DNA from: Betaproteobacteria bacterium
GTDB taxonomy: Bacteria; Pseudomonadota; Gammaproteobacteria; Burkholderiales; SG8-41
Length of the DNA stretch: 36,707 nucleotides
Direction: 5' to 3'
NCBI GenBank assembly: GCA_016868015.1
Contig: VGIF01000015.1
Location: 1 to 36,707 of the forward strand
The notes beneath the pieces are model-generated. The model saw only the letters and a list, made by a program, of their open reading frames with translations. It was not told where the DNA came from and made no database searches. The translations under genes were made by a program, and so were the position numbers. This document shows positions 36,537 to 36,707 of this stretch, one piece after another. Every line of letters begins with the position of its first letter. Positions within the stretch are counted from its first letter, which is position 1.

Positions 36537-36707
36537 TTACTCGTTGGCGTGAAACACCAAGCCCGCATGCTCACGCAGCGTGTGAAATTTGATATTCGGC
36601 CAGTGTTCCAGCGCAACTTTGATTTCGGCATCGTGGGCGGCGAGAAAGGTCGGCGCATCGACCGCGTCGTGCGCCACACGGTGCGCATTGGCGTCGATAA
36701 AGCGTTT
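36537..36707 (-). CDS. prfC: C-terminal end of peptide chain release factor 3 (partial)
   Basis: The minus-strand frame is open from the window edge to a TAA at 36537-36539 and encodes 56 residues. The end, ALEHWPNIKFHTLREHAGLVFHANE, resembles the C-terminus of RF3, where a P-(D/N)-(I/V)-x-F-x-x-x-R-E-H pattern is typical. The preceding APTFLAAHDAEIKVAL fits the same domain. RF3 is a GTPase that recycles RF1 and RF2 from the ribosome. The G domain is outside the window, so the call rests only on this tail. It converges on the methyltransferase gene, with a small GTGCG/CGCAC stem between them. Confidence 0.6.
   Translation of the reverse strand, partial: KRFIDANAHRVAHDAVDAPTFLAAHDAEIKVALEHWPNIKFHTLREHAGLVFHANE

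Noticed and set aside
36482-36688. 68-codon minus-strand frame at the right edge
   Set aside because: It is Arg/Thr/Ser-rich with no family resemblance. The overlapping minus-strand frame ending at 36537 matches the RF3 C-terminus better.

Overview
This GC-rich window looks like a chromosomal segment of a betaproteobacterium. That is inferred from gene order and protein character, because there is no 16S gene to settle it. The core is a complete division and cell wall (dcw) cluster preceded by rnpB. It is followed by lpxC, a DciA-type helicase loader, an M23 peptidase, secA, argJ, a DUF815 ATPase, a Nudix/ThiE-like fusion, yacG, zapD and pilD-pilC, an order familiar from this class. MurE carries the DNPR motif of meso-diaminopimelate-adding enzymes, and LpxC implies lipid A, so the cell is Gram-negative.

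Layout. Bases 1-800 hold the tail of a membrane protein and a conserved hypothetical gene on the minus strand. Bases 809-1184 are RNase P RNA. Bases 1185-1778 are non-coding and carry a sigma70-type promoter whose -10 box is overlapped by three GTGG repeats, a probable MraZ operator. Bases 1779-19568 are mraZ-rsmH-ftsL-ftsI-murE-murF-mraY-murD-ftsW-murG-murC-murB-ddl-ftsQ-ftsA-ftsZ, mostly joined by 1-20 base overlaps. The run is interrupted by a 25-bp perfect inverted repeat before murB and by a 46-codon relic that duplicates the start of ddl. lpxC follows with its own extended -10 promoter. dciA and the M23 peptidase are divergent, and a strong intrinsic terminator separates the peptidase from secA. 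From 28421 to 33089 genes run on the minus strand: yacG, zapD, pilD, pilC and a CNNM/CorC-type membrane protein. Bases 33090 to the end hold a Gfo/Idh/MocA oxidoreductase, a cystathionine lyase-type PLP enzyme, a signal-peptide-bearing methyltransferase and the 3' end of a probable prfC.

Functionally, the dcw genes make UDP-MurNAc-pentapeptide (murB, murC, murD, murE, ddl, murF), load it onto lipid (mraY, murG) and build the septum (ftsL, ftsI, ftsW, ftsQ, ftsA, ftsZ, with zapD further on). lpxC and secA serve envelope lipid synthesis and protein export.

Most of the window is ordinary housekeeping DNA, and I see no defence island, phage or CRISPR array. The unexplained signals are an AT-rich 20-base motif family occurring seven times in genes and gaps on both strands, the ddl 5' duplication, two copies of a long palindromic element, and an apparently exported SAM methyltransferase.
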